In this document: one piece after another, positions 34,901 to 47,367 of the stretch
Layout: each line of letters begins with the position of its first letter
How positions within the stretch are numbered: position 1 is the first letter of the stretch
Source: Nymphaea colorata
Lineage: Eukaryota; Streptophyta; Magnoliopsida; Nymphaeales; Nymphaeaceae
Length of the DNA: 64,000 nt
Assembly (NCBI RefSeq): GCF_008831285.2
Contig: NC_045144.1
Coordinates: 19,423,716 to 19,487,715 of the forward strand
Reading direction: 5' to 3'
The notes under the pieces: model-generated
Seen by the model: only the letters and a program-made list of their open reading frames with translations
Databases searched by the model: none
What the model was told of the DNA's origin: nothing
Translations under genes and position numbers: made by a program

Positions 34901-37900
34901 AACCATATATTGCAGAATGTGAAAATTAAAAAGAAGGGAAGCTGATTAACTATTATTTATGAACTTACTTGAGATACAGCAGAATGGGTAATTTGAATTA
35001 CATCAGTGACAGCAACAACAAACCCATCTGGAATCGATAAGAGTATAAATCTGTGAGTAATTCTCTCTTCTATGGCTAAATACAGAAAAAAAGGGACTTA
35101 CCCCTATCTACGACCGGAAGGTGTAAAAATTTCCCATCGTGCATGATATGGAGTGCATCAAGAATGGGTGTATCGACCGTTGCACATTCTGGATTTGGAG
35201 TCATGACCTAGATTATCAGTTTCCCCAGCCTTGTCACTTGAAAAGGAAAACAGAGAAGGGAAAACAAAGGAATCCACAGCATTCAAACATGATGTAAAGC
35301 AGTAGTAAATTAGGTTATGTTGAACAGGAAGTAGTTCAACAAAGTTTAACCATGTTTGGTGAATGGCAATTAATATGAAAATGCCATTGATCCATCTCCA
35401 TGGACAAGGCTGCTATCAACCATGTCCCTCAGCCGAACACAGGACATAGAATTACTTGAAATACATATTTACATGTCATCTGCTTTGAAACTTTTCAAAG
35501 AAAATAGCCATTATCAGTAAGATATCCCACATTAGAGCATCTTTTCAAATGTTATTCGGCCTTCAAGAAAGGTCTAATGGTGATCTGTGAAAAGGAAAAA
35601 CTGACCAGGTTTAGAAGATTTCTTTTGACAGAAAATATTGGTAATTTGGTGAAACCTAATTGATAGAATTTTGACATTTATTTTAACTATACATTTATTT
35701 AACTATGAAGATGTACACGTGGCAGTAGGTGTAACTGAGTTGCTTTAAAAGGAAAAAAAGTAGCAACTGGTCCAACAAAGCAACAGTTAAACTAAGCATT
35801 TCCACACCAGAACCAGAGCACCGAAGGTATACCAATATTACGAATAACCTTAGCTTCTAATTTCCTCAAGCATTTCCTGGCAAGTAGTCCCTTGAATGAC
35901 ATCTGCCTGATTAGATCATGCTTAGATCCAAAGAACTATGGAGAAAGGAGTCTGGTGAAACAAACTTAAACATAATAATGCTGCCAGATTGACCATAAGA
36001 TGGCAACATCATCATATAATATATTATATATTTCCTGTAAAAAAGATTTGCTCATCATGCGGCCAAAGCCTCTTTTTGTCAATTACATAATTTTGATTTA
36101 CCACCATCTAAAAGCAGTAAGCTCGAATAGATATATCTTCTATTCCATGCCTAGATTTCTCTACTACCAAACATGAACCAGAACAAATTCAAGGTCATGA
36201 ATCAAGAAAGGGTACTATGTGGTGAACACTGACTAAAGGAGTCACAAGCCACAGGGAATATGCATGATATGTTGCATGTAAACTCCTTTGTGTTTCTGTA
36301 TATCATGGATTTTAGAATGAAAAGAATAGCAAACAAGCATCATAAACTAATGATAAAATTTATGATGTGCCAGGTATGCACCTTCTCAACAGTGGTTGCC
36401 TCTGGAGACAGATTTTGTACAATTACTCTCATCAGAATATCTTTTGAGCTAGTCAGACATAATAAATCAAATAAAAAAACATTAAGTTCCAGTGTGCCAC
36501 AAAAGTGAACAAGTAGATAAAAAGAAGTAGATGAAACTAGCCAAAATTAGAAAATGAATAAGAAGTGCGCACGTTAGTATCCCGCATGGCTTGTTTCCAA
36601 CTGTAACAACTGCTGAATTCAATCGGAGTTCAGTCATCTTTTTAGTAGCACTTAACACAGAGTCAGTTGGAGACACTGTAGCTATCCTGGGAAACATCAC
36701 ACATACTGGTCAGCCAAGAAACCAAGAGGTGCTGCTTTAGCAAAGAGTACAGAGATGCAAAACTGGAATGCACCTACTTCATTTTCTCACTAATTATTGT
36801 TGACATTGGCGGTTTAAAGATCCTCTCCCTGAGCGTATCCAAGAAAGTGTTGGAACCTGCACACAACCAAAACATCAATACCCAACTCTCAGAGATATGG
36901 ATAACTGAAGGGAGCAGCAGTTTATTGAAGAAGAAACTACAAATGGAAGGATAAATCCAATCAAATGCACTTTGCCTCCAGTGTCACATGGGTTCTAGTC
37001 ATTGATATGCATTTTAGTACCAGAAGTGGAGGTTCCCCATTGTTTCTCTACTCCTTCAATTGCTGCTGCAATGGCTTTGCCCTTTTCAACTGCCCTTTCC
37101 ATCCGTGCAATAACATCATATAGGCACTTCGAAATGCTGAGCAACGCAATCACTTCACCATTCTCAACGACAGGCAAATGTCTGAACTTCCCTGTGGAGA
37201 CGCATCATGTGATAATCAAGCTGATTAAGTAAATAATAGGACTAAGGTATTCAATTTCTTTAAACGTTTTCAGTGAAGGCGTTCAACAAGGCAGTCAGTG
37301 GTGGTAACCTGGACTAGAAATTGAAGCAAAACTTGGGAATATGAGAGTAAATAGTCCTACCAGACTGAAATATTATCCAGCTAAAGCATAAGTACATGTG
37401 ATAAAGACCATAATTTACCTTGCACCATTTTCTGCAATGCCTCCACAGATAGTGTATCTGAAAGAGCAAATACTGGGTTTCTGGTCATGACTTTTGTAAC
37501 TGTAATTTCATTGGGATTTAGCTCTGCAGCAACAACCCGCACTGCTATATCCTACAAGAGAAGGTTATGCCTATCAACGAAAGCAATTAAATATATGGCA
37601 ATAGCATATTGGGAGGCAACCTTTGCGAACCTTATCTGTCAGTATCCCACACAGCAAAGCATTCGGATCTGTTACTAGAACTGCATCAACTCTACGGGCA
37701 GCCATACGACGACATGCTTCATAAACTGTTGTATTATCAGGAACTGTCAATGCCTTGGACATTCGTAGCCGCTTAACAGTCCGCTCACCATTACTTACTC
37801 TGTTGAAGGTGTGACAAAAAAATCAAGACTACAGAAGACAAACAAAACGTTGCAGTTTATTGAGCTAATACATTTTCAGATCAGGAGCATCAAACACAGA

Positions 37901-38526
37901 TCGTCATTGGTAGATGAAATGCTAGTACCATTCATACCATCGACAAACAAAACTACCATCCAGTCTTTCAAATTGACAGGGACATTTCTCATTCCCAAAA
38001 ATTCTCTTGTAGCATTCGTGTTGTTTTATGTTAATGCAGAAAACCTTATTCCTTCAAAAGCGAAGAAAGAACCAATCCACGGCAACATTTACCAAGAATT
38101 TGCTCCAATTGATCCCAAATTTAATATAATTTACCAAAAGCATTAAGATAGCCGACGTAACATTCTACAATGTGATTACCTCACATCTGGGTCAAACAAC
38201 ATTTTACATAAAGAAGCAAGTACTTTGCACATTTTCCTATTAGACAACAAGTGAAGCATGCACCATGTCCTATGGTAGACAACCCTGATAGAAGAAGTTG
38301 ATTCAATCATTCAATTTGCTCAAGAATTTTCATAGTCAGGCAGTCATAACTCATAATTGACCACATAAATTAAAGTTATAAACAAATTTCACACACACGC
38401 ACACAGAAAGAGAGAGAGAGAGAGAGACCTCCTTCCTTGGTCGCCACTTCCATTTTCCGACATCTTCTTCCTAGTCAAGCTCTTCCGCAGAGAGCCTCCC
38501 TGACTACCACCCGCACTACCTTCCAT
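31930..38526 (-). CDS. CBSCBSPB: CBS-CBS-PB1 domain protein with C-terminal membrane anchor (CBSCBSPB family)
   Basis: Model: complement(join(31930..32115, 33202..33291, 33383..33468, 33581..33708, 33804..33913, 34969..35027, 35102..35207, 36382..36448, 36573..36686, 36778..36856, 37021..37191, 37419..37551, 37631..37799, 38429..38526)), 531 aa, phase intact across 13 introns. CBS pairs typically bind adenosyl ligands and PB1 mediates protein pairing; the exact plant role is unknown. Seen: basic N-terminus, first CBS pair at about 55-170 (SKALTVPDNTTVYEACRRM, GILTDKDIAVRVV, VMTRNPVF, KFRHLPVVENGEV), second pair at about 225-335 (IATVSPTDSV, GILTSKDILMRVI, VMTPNPE, KFLHLPVVDRDG), MQKFWDSA, PB1 at about 395-480 (KGRLHRF, YEDEEHDKVLLASDSDL), and a hydrophobic helix near 505-525 ending YLRRTDS. 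The exon ending at 33581 uses donor TGTG/GTTAGT because it restores family spacing (HRF to AEL). The intron-1 donor sits in a microsatellite. Confidence 0.95.
38401..38428. repeat. (GA)n microsatellite forming the intron-1 donor of the CBS-PB1 gene
   Basis: On the minus strand the coding sequence ...GGAAGGAG runs directly into GTCTCTCTCTCT. The donor GT is thus the first bases of the intron's (CT)n run. Confidence 0.85.
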
Positions 38527-39568
38527 CTCCCTCCCAAGCTACACGCTCTCTCCTTTTCGAAGAGAGACACTAAGGGGAAACAGAAGAATGGGATTCCCGA
38601 TCAAACAAAGAACAGAAAATTAAATTATCGTTTACTCTTTCTTCCGTCTTTCAGTTAACCCCAACAATTACCCAATGAAAGTCTCTTAAAATTTCCTTCC
38701 ATCGTTCCCACCCACCTTTCTCCCTCTCTCTGATCTCTTGAGAGAGAGAGAGAGGGAGAGAGAGAGAGAGAAGAGTCAAAACTCGACGATTACAGAGAAG
38801 GGTCACAATTTCGTCAATTCTCCACAGTGTCGGTTTTCCAAATTCCAGAGACGGCAATTCTAGCAATCGTCTCTCCTCAGAGAGAGAGAGAGAGAGAGAG
38901 AAGGAGAGAGAGAGAGAGAGATTTGTGGAGGACTTCTGGTCTTCCAGATTCTTGAAATGGGAGCTCGATTCGTTAGTTTCTTCCTTGTTTAGAAACAGAG
39001 AATTTGTGGACGTCTTTACGTCGACGTTCGGAAGGATGAAGAGGAATTCAATTTTGGCGGTTTTTTGTTGAGGCATTTTTAATTAGAGACATCATTTTCA
39101 GAATATTACCAAAACCTGCCTGATATTCCCAATTTTTCTCATACGGCCAAACTATTTTTGATAATCACCCGAGAAAGCATCAGACTAAAGCAGATTTGTA
39201 ATAAAAAAAACTGCCTATTCGCTTTCATGTGAGGAGAAAAAAAGTGTGATCCTTTCCTTTTCATGCAATATGGCCAAGCTTTTAACATGAATGAAGAGAT
39301 ATCATGTATTTAATCTTTCTAAATATGAATAAATGGATGTTCAACTCTTTTTTCTCGTCCCATTCTTCCAACTGTTTTTTGAAGAAGAATATCCAAAATC
39401 GCGTTTAAAAATATTTGAAAATACAAAAAAAATGGTTTTTATATATGTTAAAGACACTGACTTTATTAAAAAATGATATTTTGTTACTCAAACGGCTATC
39501 ATTAATTTAAGTTTTTTCCTTTTTGTTCAAGACCACATGAAAACTAATTTGCAGCAGCTTCCTACTTA

Positions 39569-39916
39569 AGTCTGTTTCAGAAGACGCAAGCTTTTCCAGC
39601 GCTAGCTTCTCACACCTTGAAATTGGTCCTTATACCTTGCCATATCTTGGCTCATAAGTCATAAGTCGTAAGAAGTTATATCAGAATCTTTCTCTTGCTA
39701 GCAAGCCACTATTGCTTGTGCATGTTATCGTGAATAAAAGACTATTGGAAGCAGCAGCGCTGCAGCAAATGGCAACTAAAGTGTGTCTCAGAAGAAGCAA
39801 GCTTTTCTAGCACTACCTTCTGATCCCATGAAATCGGTCCTTATGCCTTGCCATATCTTGGTTCATAAGAAAAGGACATAGAATCTTTCTTTTTCTAGCA
39901 AAGAACTATCGCTTCC
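39569..39916. repeat. Direct duplication, period about 210 bp
   Basis: Copy 1 (about 39569-39705) and copy 2 (about 39780-39916) share AAGCAAGCTTTT, TTGCCATATCTTGG with TTCATAAG/CTCATAAG, and AGAATCTTTCT, with many mismatches. The spacing includes unrelated sequence. No coding content recognised. Confidence 0.8.
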
Positions 39917-40190
39917 ACACTTTATCAAAAGTATATTCATCTGTATTATTTTTGTTTTCTGGGTGGTAAGGAACATTTAAAAGAGTAATCACTTAATGGA
40001 GCCTGCTTCTCGAGATAGAAAACCACCTCTTATGAGGATGATACTATGAGAAAAACATAGGGTGCAAAGTGATAATTATTTTCTTTAAAGTTGCTTTGCA
40101 CACTTGTTTCGCTTTTGCTGCCTTAGGAATACAGCAGAAAGTTCTAGCAGAAACAGAGTTGCTTGAAAAGCTTTGTTGACAATTTTGGTT

Positions 40191-40430
40191 GGAGATTGAC
40201 ACCTGACATGATATAGCCACGGCTCAAAATCCATAAAAGGTCCTCCTGTCGAAAATCATGAAATAGTTTCCTTTTCCAGGAAGATCTAAGAGTTTTACCA
40301 AATGGCTTTTCAATGGAGATTGACACCTGACATGGTATAGCCACGGCTCAAAATCCATAAAAGGTCCTCCTGCTGAAAATCATGAAACTTTTCCAGGAAG
40401 ATCTAAGAGTTACCAAATGCCTTTTTAATA
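40191..40430. repeat. Tandem duplication, period 124 bp
   Basis: Copy 1 (40191-40314) and copy 2 (40315-40430) both start GGAGATTGACACCTGACATG and include CTTTTCCAGGAAGATCTAAG. They are nearly identical apart from small deletions in copy 2, so the event is younger than the neighbouring duplications. Confidence 0.93.
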
Positions 40431-40544
40431 ACATATACATCCAGCACTGTGGGGTTCTACCAGTTGTTACTTTTTTAGTGGCATTTTAATGTTCTATTTT
40501 TTCCGACAGGCAACTTGGGTTCAGACAGATTTGCATGATATTAA

Positions 40545-40660
40545 GCCAACAGATGTGTACACTTGATATTGAACTTACAACCTTCTTCAACTTTCAAGGT
40601 TTTTAAGTCAAAATCCCTTTAGCTAGGTGGATAGAGCTCTTGTTGGCAACACTGGCTGAA
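40545..40660 (-). mobile_element. tRNA-derived SINE-like fragment
   Basis: On the plus strand, ATATTGAACTT, CCTTCTTCAACTTTCAA and TTTAGCTAGGTGG line up in order with the segment at 52215-52325. On the minus strand this gives a degenerate A box (CACCTAGCTAAAGG), then a B-box-like AAGTTCAATATC. Confidence 0.4.
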
Positions 40661-41267
40661 GGTGTAAAGTATATATTTGTAGTTTTATTTAAAATAACTC
40701 AGTGTTACATAAGCTTATAGTGCTTTGTTAAACAAATCGACAATGAGGACTCCAAAACTACTCTTTACACCACACACATTCTTCAACTGCATCAGTTTCC
40801 AATTATTGAATGCTATAACAGCCTTTCTTGACTTAATCATTTTCTTGATGTGAAGAAAATCTTATCGAATTTCTCTGTTCACTCTTGCATTTTTTCAGGT
40901 GTTTTCACGTCAGTCACTAACTCACTGATACTAATTGAGCAGAAAGAAAGTTTTCTTGTAATGAGGTCAACCTTTGGATGAAGCATCAGAATGAGCATGT
41001 TGCATCTTTGTGGAAAACAGAAAGTGTTTTCAACATCCACAAGGGTCCATCTCAATCGGGGGTGATCTTTGCAGCAATAATGAAGCTGGGTTTTGCTCCA
41101 GTGCATATGCGGATCTCAAGAGTTTGGTAGAGGCATGCTGATATGCAGCAGGTGATGAGAACATGTTCTCTTGGAATAGCATGGAAAAGAAAAAACAAAC
41201 CCACCACATTAATATTGCATAGGCAAGAGCCAGACATGTTAGGAATGGGATCCTTCATCCTATTAAT

Positions 41268-41820
41268 GGATTTTATGGATGTCATGAAAAGGGTGCTGCA
41301 TGAGATACTTCTTTTACATAGCCGAGTACCCACATGATCATTTTGCAAGACAGAACAGAAATATGATGGTTTCATGTTATCTACTTGATGGAGTATGGCG
41401 ATTGGCCTGATGTCTGCTGCAGATCACTTTATATTAAAACTTCTCAATGTAAGCCGTAAGGCATCAATTATCCACAGAAAATGGAGCAGATAGGCCTGGC
41501 TTAACATTTATCTTCTACAATACACATCCTGTATTGTTCATATACTTTATGGATGTCATGAAAAGGGACCGCCGCATCCTATGCTTCTTATACATAGCCA
41601 AGCAGAATCCACACGATCATTTTGGAAGTCAGCACAGAACTATAATGGTTTTTGGTATCTATCTGATGGAGTATGGTATGATGCCTGCAGCTGATCTCTT
41701 TATACTCAAACTTTTCAATGGACGCAACAATTATCCACAGAAAAGAGAACAGATTGCCCTGGCCAACATGTATCTTCGACACATTCTTTACTGTACAAAG
41801 CCTATCCCCAGCCATACAAA
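41268..41820 (+). repeat. Direct duplication, period about 275 bp; copy 2 holds a 102-codon open frame
   Basis: Copy 1 (about 41268-41525) and copy 2 (about 41544-41820) share TTTATGGATGTCATGAAAAG, ATTATCCACAGAAAA and other blocks. Copy 2 is open from 41534 to 41842 in plus frame; copy 1 has several stops in the equivalent frame. The encoded peptide has no family I recognise, so it may be an old gene or transposon remnant. Confidence 0.75.
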
Positions 41821-42976
41821 AAGCTCATTCCATCAATGCTGATTGACCAAGGGATGTTGAACGTTTGAATCAGTATCAGAGAGAAGGTACATTACTTATT
41901 AGAGAACCATATGAATTAATCACGAAGATGAGTGGAATACCTTTAGAGGACAATACGTTTCATATGGTGACATGGAAGGAGTCACCTGTTCCAGGTACAT
42001 CAGACTGAATATGGAAATGCTTCCTAATGTAATTAAACAAATTTAGCAGTTGAATGAATGCCATGAAATTGGTTTCATAGAGAATAAGTAACATATGGTG
42101 ACATATGAAGCTTGCATTGCTCAGAAGTTATTTAAATGGGATAGAATACGGGTCCTTGCTGAAAGATTTAGTGACTGACGGGTGATGGACCAGTTTCTCA
42201 CGCAATCAGTTACACTAACCTCAACTGAACCACACCAAAGTGGTTGAGAAAAAGGAGAATCATGTCTTCAACTTACTACCACTGAGTTAAAAGTTTGGTC
42301 ACAGATTGTAGATGAGAACCTCGTTCACAAAGCCAGCCAGAGAACCACTTCTCACGATTTCAATGGGCTGCACGAGCCGGGAAATTCCAACGGTGTATTT
42401 ACTCTTTTCTTGTCTAGATGCTAGAGAGAGAGAGCATGACTGATCCCGAATTCGAAAGGTGAAACAAAAGAACCGGATATTCCAATTGTTTATTCGTCAC
42501 TTTCTGGTTTAAGCACGACAACAATATTGTTCCTGAGAGGTGAAACTGAAACAGAAAAGTTAATACAGATTATTAAGGTTCAATGCCCTAATGACACCAA
42601 CCAAGAATCCATACTTTGAGTCGAGGCAAGAGTCCGGAAGAAAAGAACAAAAACATCCAACAGAAGAAGGTATCTACATACCAGGAGAAGGCCAAAGGAC
42701 TTGCATCATACTCCAAGTTCCCATAATACCAATAGAACAAAGAAAAACAGAGCAACTCACAGCAAAAACACGGTTTCAATATTACAAAAACCAAAACAAA
42801 GGGAATTCAAATTATACATTTTGACTAATTAGGCCAAACATTCAATAACCTCAAGAACCAAACATATTGAAACGACTTTTTTATTGTTACGGGAACACAC
42901 CCCTACTCTTTCCTTCACAGAGGACATACAAAAAGGCTCCCCTGTCCCCCATTATCTTCACCAGATTCCCCCCTTA

Positions 42977-43186
42977 TCAACCAAGATACATATGAACCCC
43001 AATAGCCAACAGGAAGATGCACAGTATTGCAAAATACAGAATAGAGTGGACCAATATCGATATCCCGCTCGTCTGAAAGTTGCCAAACTCGATGCAGCGG
43101 CTCCTGCCAGGCATCTGAAATAGGAGTCCCGGGCTCAGCAACACGAAGAATATAACAGCAATAAGAATAGGTCCCCAGTCCGCCAT
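42977..43186 (-). CDS. DUF3339 small membrane protein, copy 1
   Basis: Intronless, 69 aa. DUF3339 proteins are tiny two-helix membrane proteins of unknown function found in land plants. Visible: the family start MADWGP, helix 1 (ILIAVIFFVLLSPGLLFQ), the loop MPGRSRCIEFGNFQTSG, and helix 2 (ISILVHSILYFAILCIFLLAIGVHMYLG). The start is the ATG at 43186 because MADWGP is the family N-terminus; an upstream in-frame non-ATG extension is ignored. The 5' side is rich in CT/GA, with a GA tract at 43782-43808. No lesion. Confidence 0.93.
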   Translation of the reverse strand: MADWGPILIAVIFFVLLSPGLLFQMPGRSRCIEFGNFQTSGISILVHSILYFAILCIFLLAIGVHMYLG

Positions 43187-43781
43187 GTTTCTTTCCCCTT
43201 TTTCCTTCCCTTGGGACAAGAGAGATTATGAGATGAGACGATAACGGCAAACGGAGTCAGGTTAAAATTTCAAAGACGCAAAGAAGACAGATGTTAGGCG
43301 ATGGTGATGATGATGTTGATGGAATAAGTAACGACAAGGGCCTGTGGGGAATGCCAGTAATTCCAATTCTGGCGAAAAGAAAAAGGGTGGTCTATGAAAA
43401 AATGACAATGGTTGTAAAGGTGAGAAGACAGGGGCGAAGGTCCACAAGGGATTAGAGCCTTCGCACGAGATTGGTGGTGATGACTGGTGGGTATGGCACA
43501 GTGATGAGGAAAATATAGTGGGGAAGGTGCAGTTCTACTGGAGAAGGAAATGAGCAGACGCGATGGAGGTGCGGCGGAAAGAAAGCGGAATAAGGGGAGG
43601 CGAAGGAATCAAGCAAGAAGGAAAGGAGAAGAAACGGCTGTCTTCCACGTGAACCCCACGCTTGAGCATCAAGGTACCTGAGTTCAGGGCGGGGAGGAAC
43701 TTGCCAACCGGTAACCAGTCTTTAGCGGTTAGTGAGAAGAAGACAACGGAGGGGTCAAGCAAGTTACTGCAACTACTTGCC

Positions 43782-43808
43782 GAGAGAGAGAGAGAGAGAG
43801 AGAGAGAG
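43782..43808. repeat. (GA)n microsatellite
   Basis: About 13 GA units roughly 600 bases upstream of DUF3339 copy 1 (on its strand it reads CT). Confidence 0.93.
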
Positions 43809-44413
43809 GATCTTACCGGGCGCTTCCTCTTTAACTCAAAAGGAAAAACTGGACGAGGACGTTTTCCGCGTTCCACTGAGGGTGAGCCGACGCAAATGTG
43901 ATGATGGAAAGGACAAGAGTCCCTGTTTTCTTTTCTTGTTAATGCAAACCATAACCTGGTTCTTTGGGCTCTTCTGGGTTTTTTTTTTTTAATTATGAAA
44001 ATTCTATTCTTGGTGCGATTATTATCTTCCCTATAAAGAAAGAAAAAAAGCAAAATATCAAAATTTATGATCTATTCATTCAATATTTTTCTTTCTAAAT
44101 GACAAATTATCATATTCACATTATGTGCCAAATTTAGTAACGCCTTGCTCAATTCATTTGAAAATCTTGCTTCAAACTCTTTACATTGGATACAAGATGC
44201 TCCTTGTTTGCATTTATGAGATGTTTTCTACACGACCATCATAAGTAGAATAGCCTTTTTAAGATTTAAAGTTGTCTTTGGTTTCTCAGGATCTATCTCA
44301 GGTCCCCTTAAAACTATAAAATTTTAACAGATTATGAATTTAAGCACCAACCCTCGATGTGGATCTCAAGTCTATGCTACATTATAAAAAAACAAGGATT
44401 GAACCTCAAAACC

Positions 44414-44680
<267 letters not shown>

Positions 44681-45869
44681 ATCTGCGGTAATCAAACACA
44701 ACCTAAGAATGATTCCTTCAAAGGCTGTGTCCTATCAATTAAGACGGGGTTTGATAATTTCATATTTTAGATTTATAAAATTAATGTGACATGCTTTTGC
44801 AGATCTGACGCTTGAATTCTTCATTTTTACTTGCTGGCTCTTGCATTAAGAAAAGGTCTCATCTATGATCAAAATATTAATCCTAAACATATTAAATCAT
44901 GGTAGTTCAAGGGCCATCAAATGCGATAAATGGTCTTTAATAATGTTGGGTCTCCAATCGTACATGGACACTAGGAGAGCCATCAAATTTTTTTGGTGGG
45001 GCACTCATTCAATACCTTTAGTTTGTTTGTGACATGTATAACACTGACATATATATTAAACTTGCCCACACCAGAGCTTAACAAATGCGAGGCGCAGACC
45101 GCAGGTTGTGCATAAGCAATCGCCAAATTGGAGGAGGAGGAAAGAAGGAAGGACTTTAAATTCATGGATTTGAGATTCGAGATTTTCGATACGAAAACTA
45201 ACAGACACACCCATATCAATACATTAATGTTTTAAAATATTTCAACCCTATTTTAGTGTAATAGAGCACTTGAAGTTTACATCATCTAACATGTACCAAA
45301 AAATGCGTGAATGCTTGGGGCAAATCAAACGCTCCCCAAGAAAATAAAAATCACCATTAGGGTGGTAGAAAGGAGATTCATGTGATTTACAGATTTTCAT
45401 TTAAGGGATCTTCTTAAAAGAGTAACTTTAGTATTATGACATTCTACCATAAATGCAGGTTTTAATATCTCTTTAAGTTCAAAAAGTTAGTTTGCTCCAT
45501 AGAAGTTTGTCGTTTTACTTGCATGAATGGTAAGCGCTTTCGCCGTAGTTGTCACGGCAGAAGGCAGGCCTATTTATGAAAATTAGAAAAATTTGAGGAA
45601 GTTTCTAAATTATGTTAAAAAAAGTTAGTCCTTAAGTAAAAAATTCACATTGTTCCAGATAATTTGGCAAAATGAGAAAAGGGAATTACTTAACAAAATT
45701 TTTTTTTATTGAAATTTCCGTACAAGACTTTTTATTTTGGAATAACGGCTGTGTATTGGCCCTCGTAATAAAGACTGAGGGGTCCAAAAAACGACCTTCA
45801 AAAATATCGGCCGACATTAGTCCAATCAATTCAATAGACTCATTAAATTTTCTAAGCACTGATTTTTGA

Positions 45870-45870
<1 letters not shown>

Positions 45871-45901
<31 letters not shown>
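45871..45901. repeat. (TAA)n microsatellite
   Basis: About ten TAA/AAT units. The Asn run in one frame and Ile run in the other are artefacts. Confidence 0.95.
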
Positions 45902-45902
<1 letters not shown>

Positions 45903-46172
45903 GTAACCTCATGACTCGGCCTGTGTGCATGGAGTTTGAGTTGCGTGCACGCTCGGTGCATACTGCATGCAATAAACGTACTCAAAAGAAAAAAAAATTA
46001 AAATTATTGAAAAATGAATTTATATATACATATTTTGAAAAATTATATTTTGACCTTCCTTAAATTTTAAAATTATAGTTAAAACCCAATAAATTTTAAG
46101 GTGAGAAGGGACCCACACAATTTGTTTATTATGTATTGAAGGGGCAGAGCTAAGAAGGGATCCGCTCCAATT

Positions 46173-46234
46173 AAAGTTTAGAAAATTTAATTCAGCCCTT
46201 ATCAAAGTTTAGAAAATTTAATTCAGCCCTTATC
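46173..46234. repeat. 31-bp perfect tandem duplication
   Basis: The unit beginning AAAGTTTAGAAAATTTAATT and ending GCCCTTATC occurs twice (46173-46203, 46204-46234), identical by eye. Confidence 0.93.
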
Positions 46235-46679
46235 ATCAAAAATTTCTAGCTCCACTCGTATCTATTAAACCTAACTCTCACCTTGTAACTTATTTGTTTA
46301 CCTATATGAAACTTTCACTCCTTCTAAGTCTATTTAGTGAATTTAATTTCTAACTCAAGTTGATCGGACTTCACGGCAATGACACGAAAATGGCCATAAA
46401 ATATCATAAGAGATTCAGACTCATAAAGCAAATTATTCTCATTGACATCCTCATTGTCAGTATCCAATTCGAAGGCGACCAAACACAATTATCAATGATG
46501 AGCAAGCTTTGGCATCAAGGGGCATACCGGAGCTAGTCGAGCTAGAAGCTAGAGGCTTGTAAAAGACAGGTCACTATTTCGATTTCCGTATGCATTATGT
46601 TCCTTTGTCTTAAGGCGGTAGGGCGCTAATTGAGTTGATCAATAAAAAAAAAGATGAAGAGAAATAACAATTGCCTAGA

Positions 46680-46775
46680 TAACGCGCCCCTCATTCCAGC
46701 TGCCTTTAGGGTCGTGGATTGCATTAAGACTGAGGTAGATAATGCGCCACTTTCAACGAATAGCACCTACAAGAA
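46680..46775. mobile_element. Au-SINE-like fragment
   Basis: CTGCCTTTAGGGTCGTGGAT, then TGCATTAAGACTGAG and AATGCGCCAC. A similar ordered set is at 53640-53745. From memory, this resembles the conserved central part of plant Au SINEs, but no complete element with flanking duplications was delimited. Confidence 0.4.
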
Positions 46776-47160
46776 TTTTTAAAAAAAAAAAGAAAAGAAA
46801 AAAGCTCTCTAAACGACCATAAACAGGCCATCTTAAAATTTGTAAAAGATGAGAAAATAGTGTCATGTGCCAGAGGCCGCTACCTCCGTTGGATTTTTGA
46901 AAAATTTGAAATTTATTGAATTTTTGAAAAATTTGAAATTTATACTCAATCTTTCTCAACTATCCTTTAAAATGTAAAAAAACCATAAACATGCCCTCTT
47001 AAAATTTGTTAAAAAATGAGAAAATAATATTCATGTAATTGATACATGGATAATACCAAAAGGTTGAGGAAAGGAAGAACCAGGGGCATTGACTGTCGTT
47101 AATTGAAAACTCACAATTGAATTACAGAAACACTGTTGTTGCTTGAGCCTCCTGCTAAGG

Positions 47161-47367
47161 CTAAACATACAGATGAGGATGCAAGAGGACAGTAAACAAA
47201 GTCATGAGGAGCCCAAAAATTATGGCATGTACCAGGATGGACACCCAGCTCGTCTTCATGTTCATGAAATCCACCGGCCGCCGCTTCCCCGGCAACTGAA
47301 AGATCAGCCCCGGAGTTATCAGCACAAAGAGCACTAGTGCAGCAATGGAAGACGCCAAATCTTTCAT
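47161..47367 (-). CDS. DUF3339 small membrane protein, copy 2 (divergent)
   Basis: Intronless, 68 aa, start at the ATG at 47367. It has the family layout: helix 1 (SIAALVLFVLITPGLIFQ), loop LPGKRRPVDFMNMKTS, helix 2 (WVSILVHAIIFGLLMTLFTVLLHPHLYV). It departs from its neighbours by starting MKDLASS instead of MADWGP, a more basic loop, and an LHPHLYV end in place of IGVHIYTG. This subtype is the most divergent of the five. A short GA-rich leader (reverse of CTCTTTCTCTCTG near 47418) lies upstream. Function unknown, membrane location inferred. Confidence 0.9.
   Translation of the reverse strand: MKDLASSIAALVLFVLITPGLIFQLPGKRRPVDFMNMKTSWVSILVHAIIFGLLMTLFTVLLHPHLYV

Larger units (their letters stand above)
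38527..42976. other. Intergenic with three sets of tandem duplications
   Basis: 38527-39070 is the promoter and leader side of the CBS-PB1 gene and holds two interrupted (GA)n tracts (about 38739-38771 and 38880-38920). 39080-39540 is AT-rich without features. 39569-41820 contains three separate local duplications, listed separately. 41850-42550 has no recognisable gene. The last part is the 3' side of the first DUF3339 gene. Confidence 0.5.

Noticed and set aside
43535-44053. 172-codon minus-strand open frame upstream of DUF3339 copy 1
   Set aside because: Low-complexity leader/promoter DNA including a CT repeat, no domain, and overlapping open frames on both strands.
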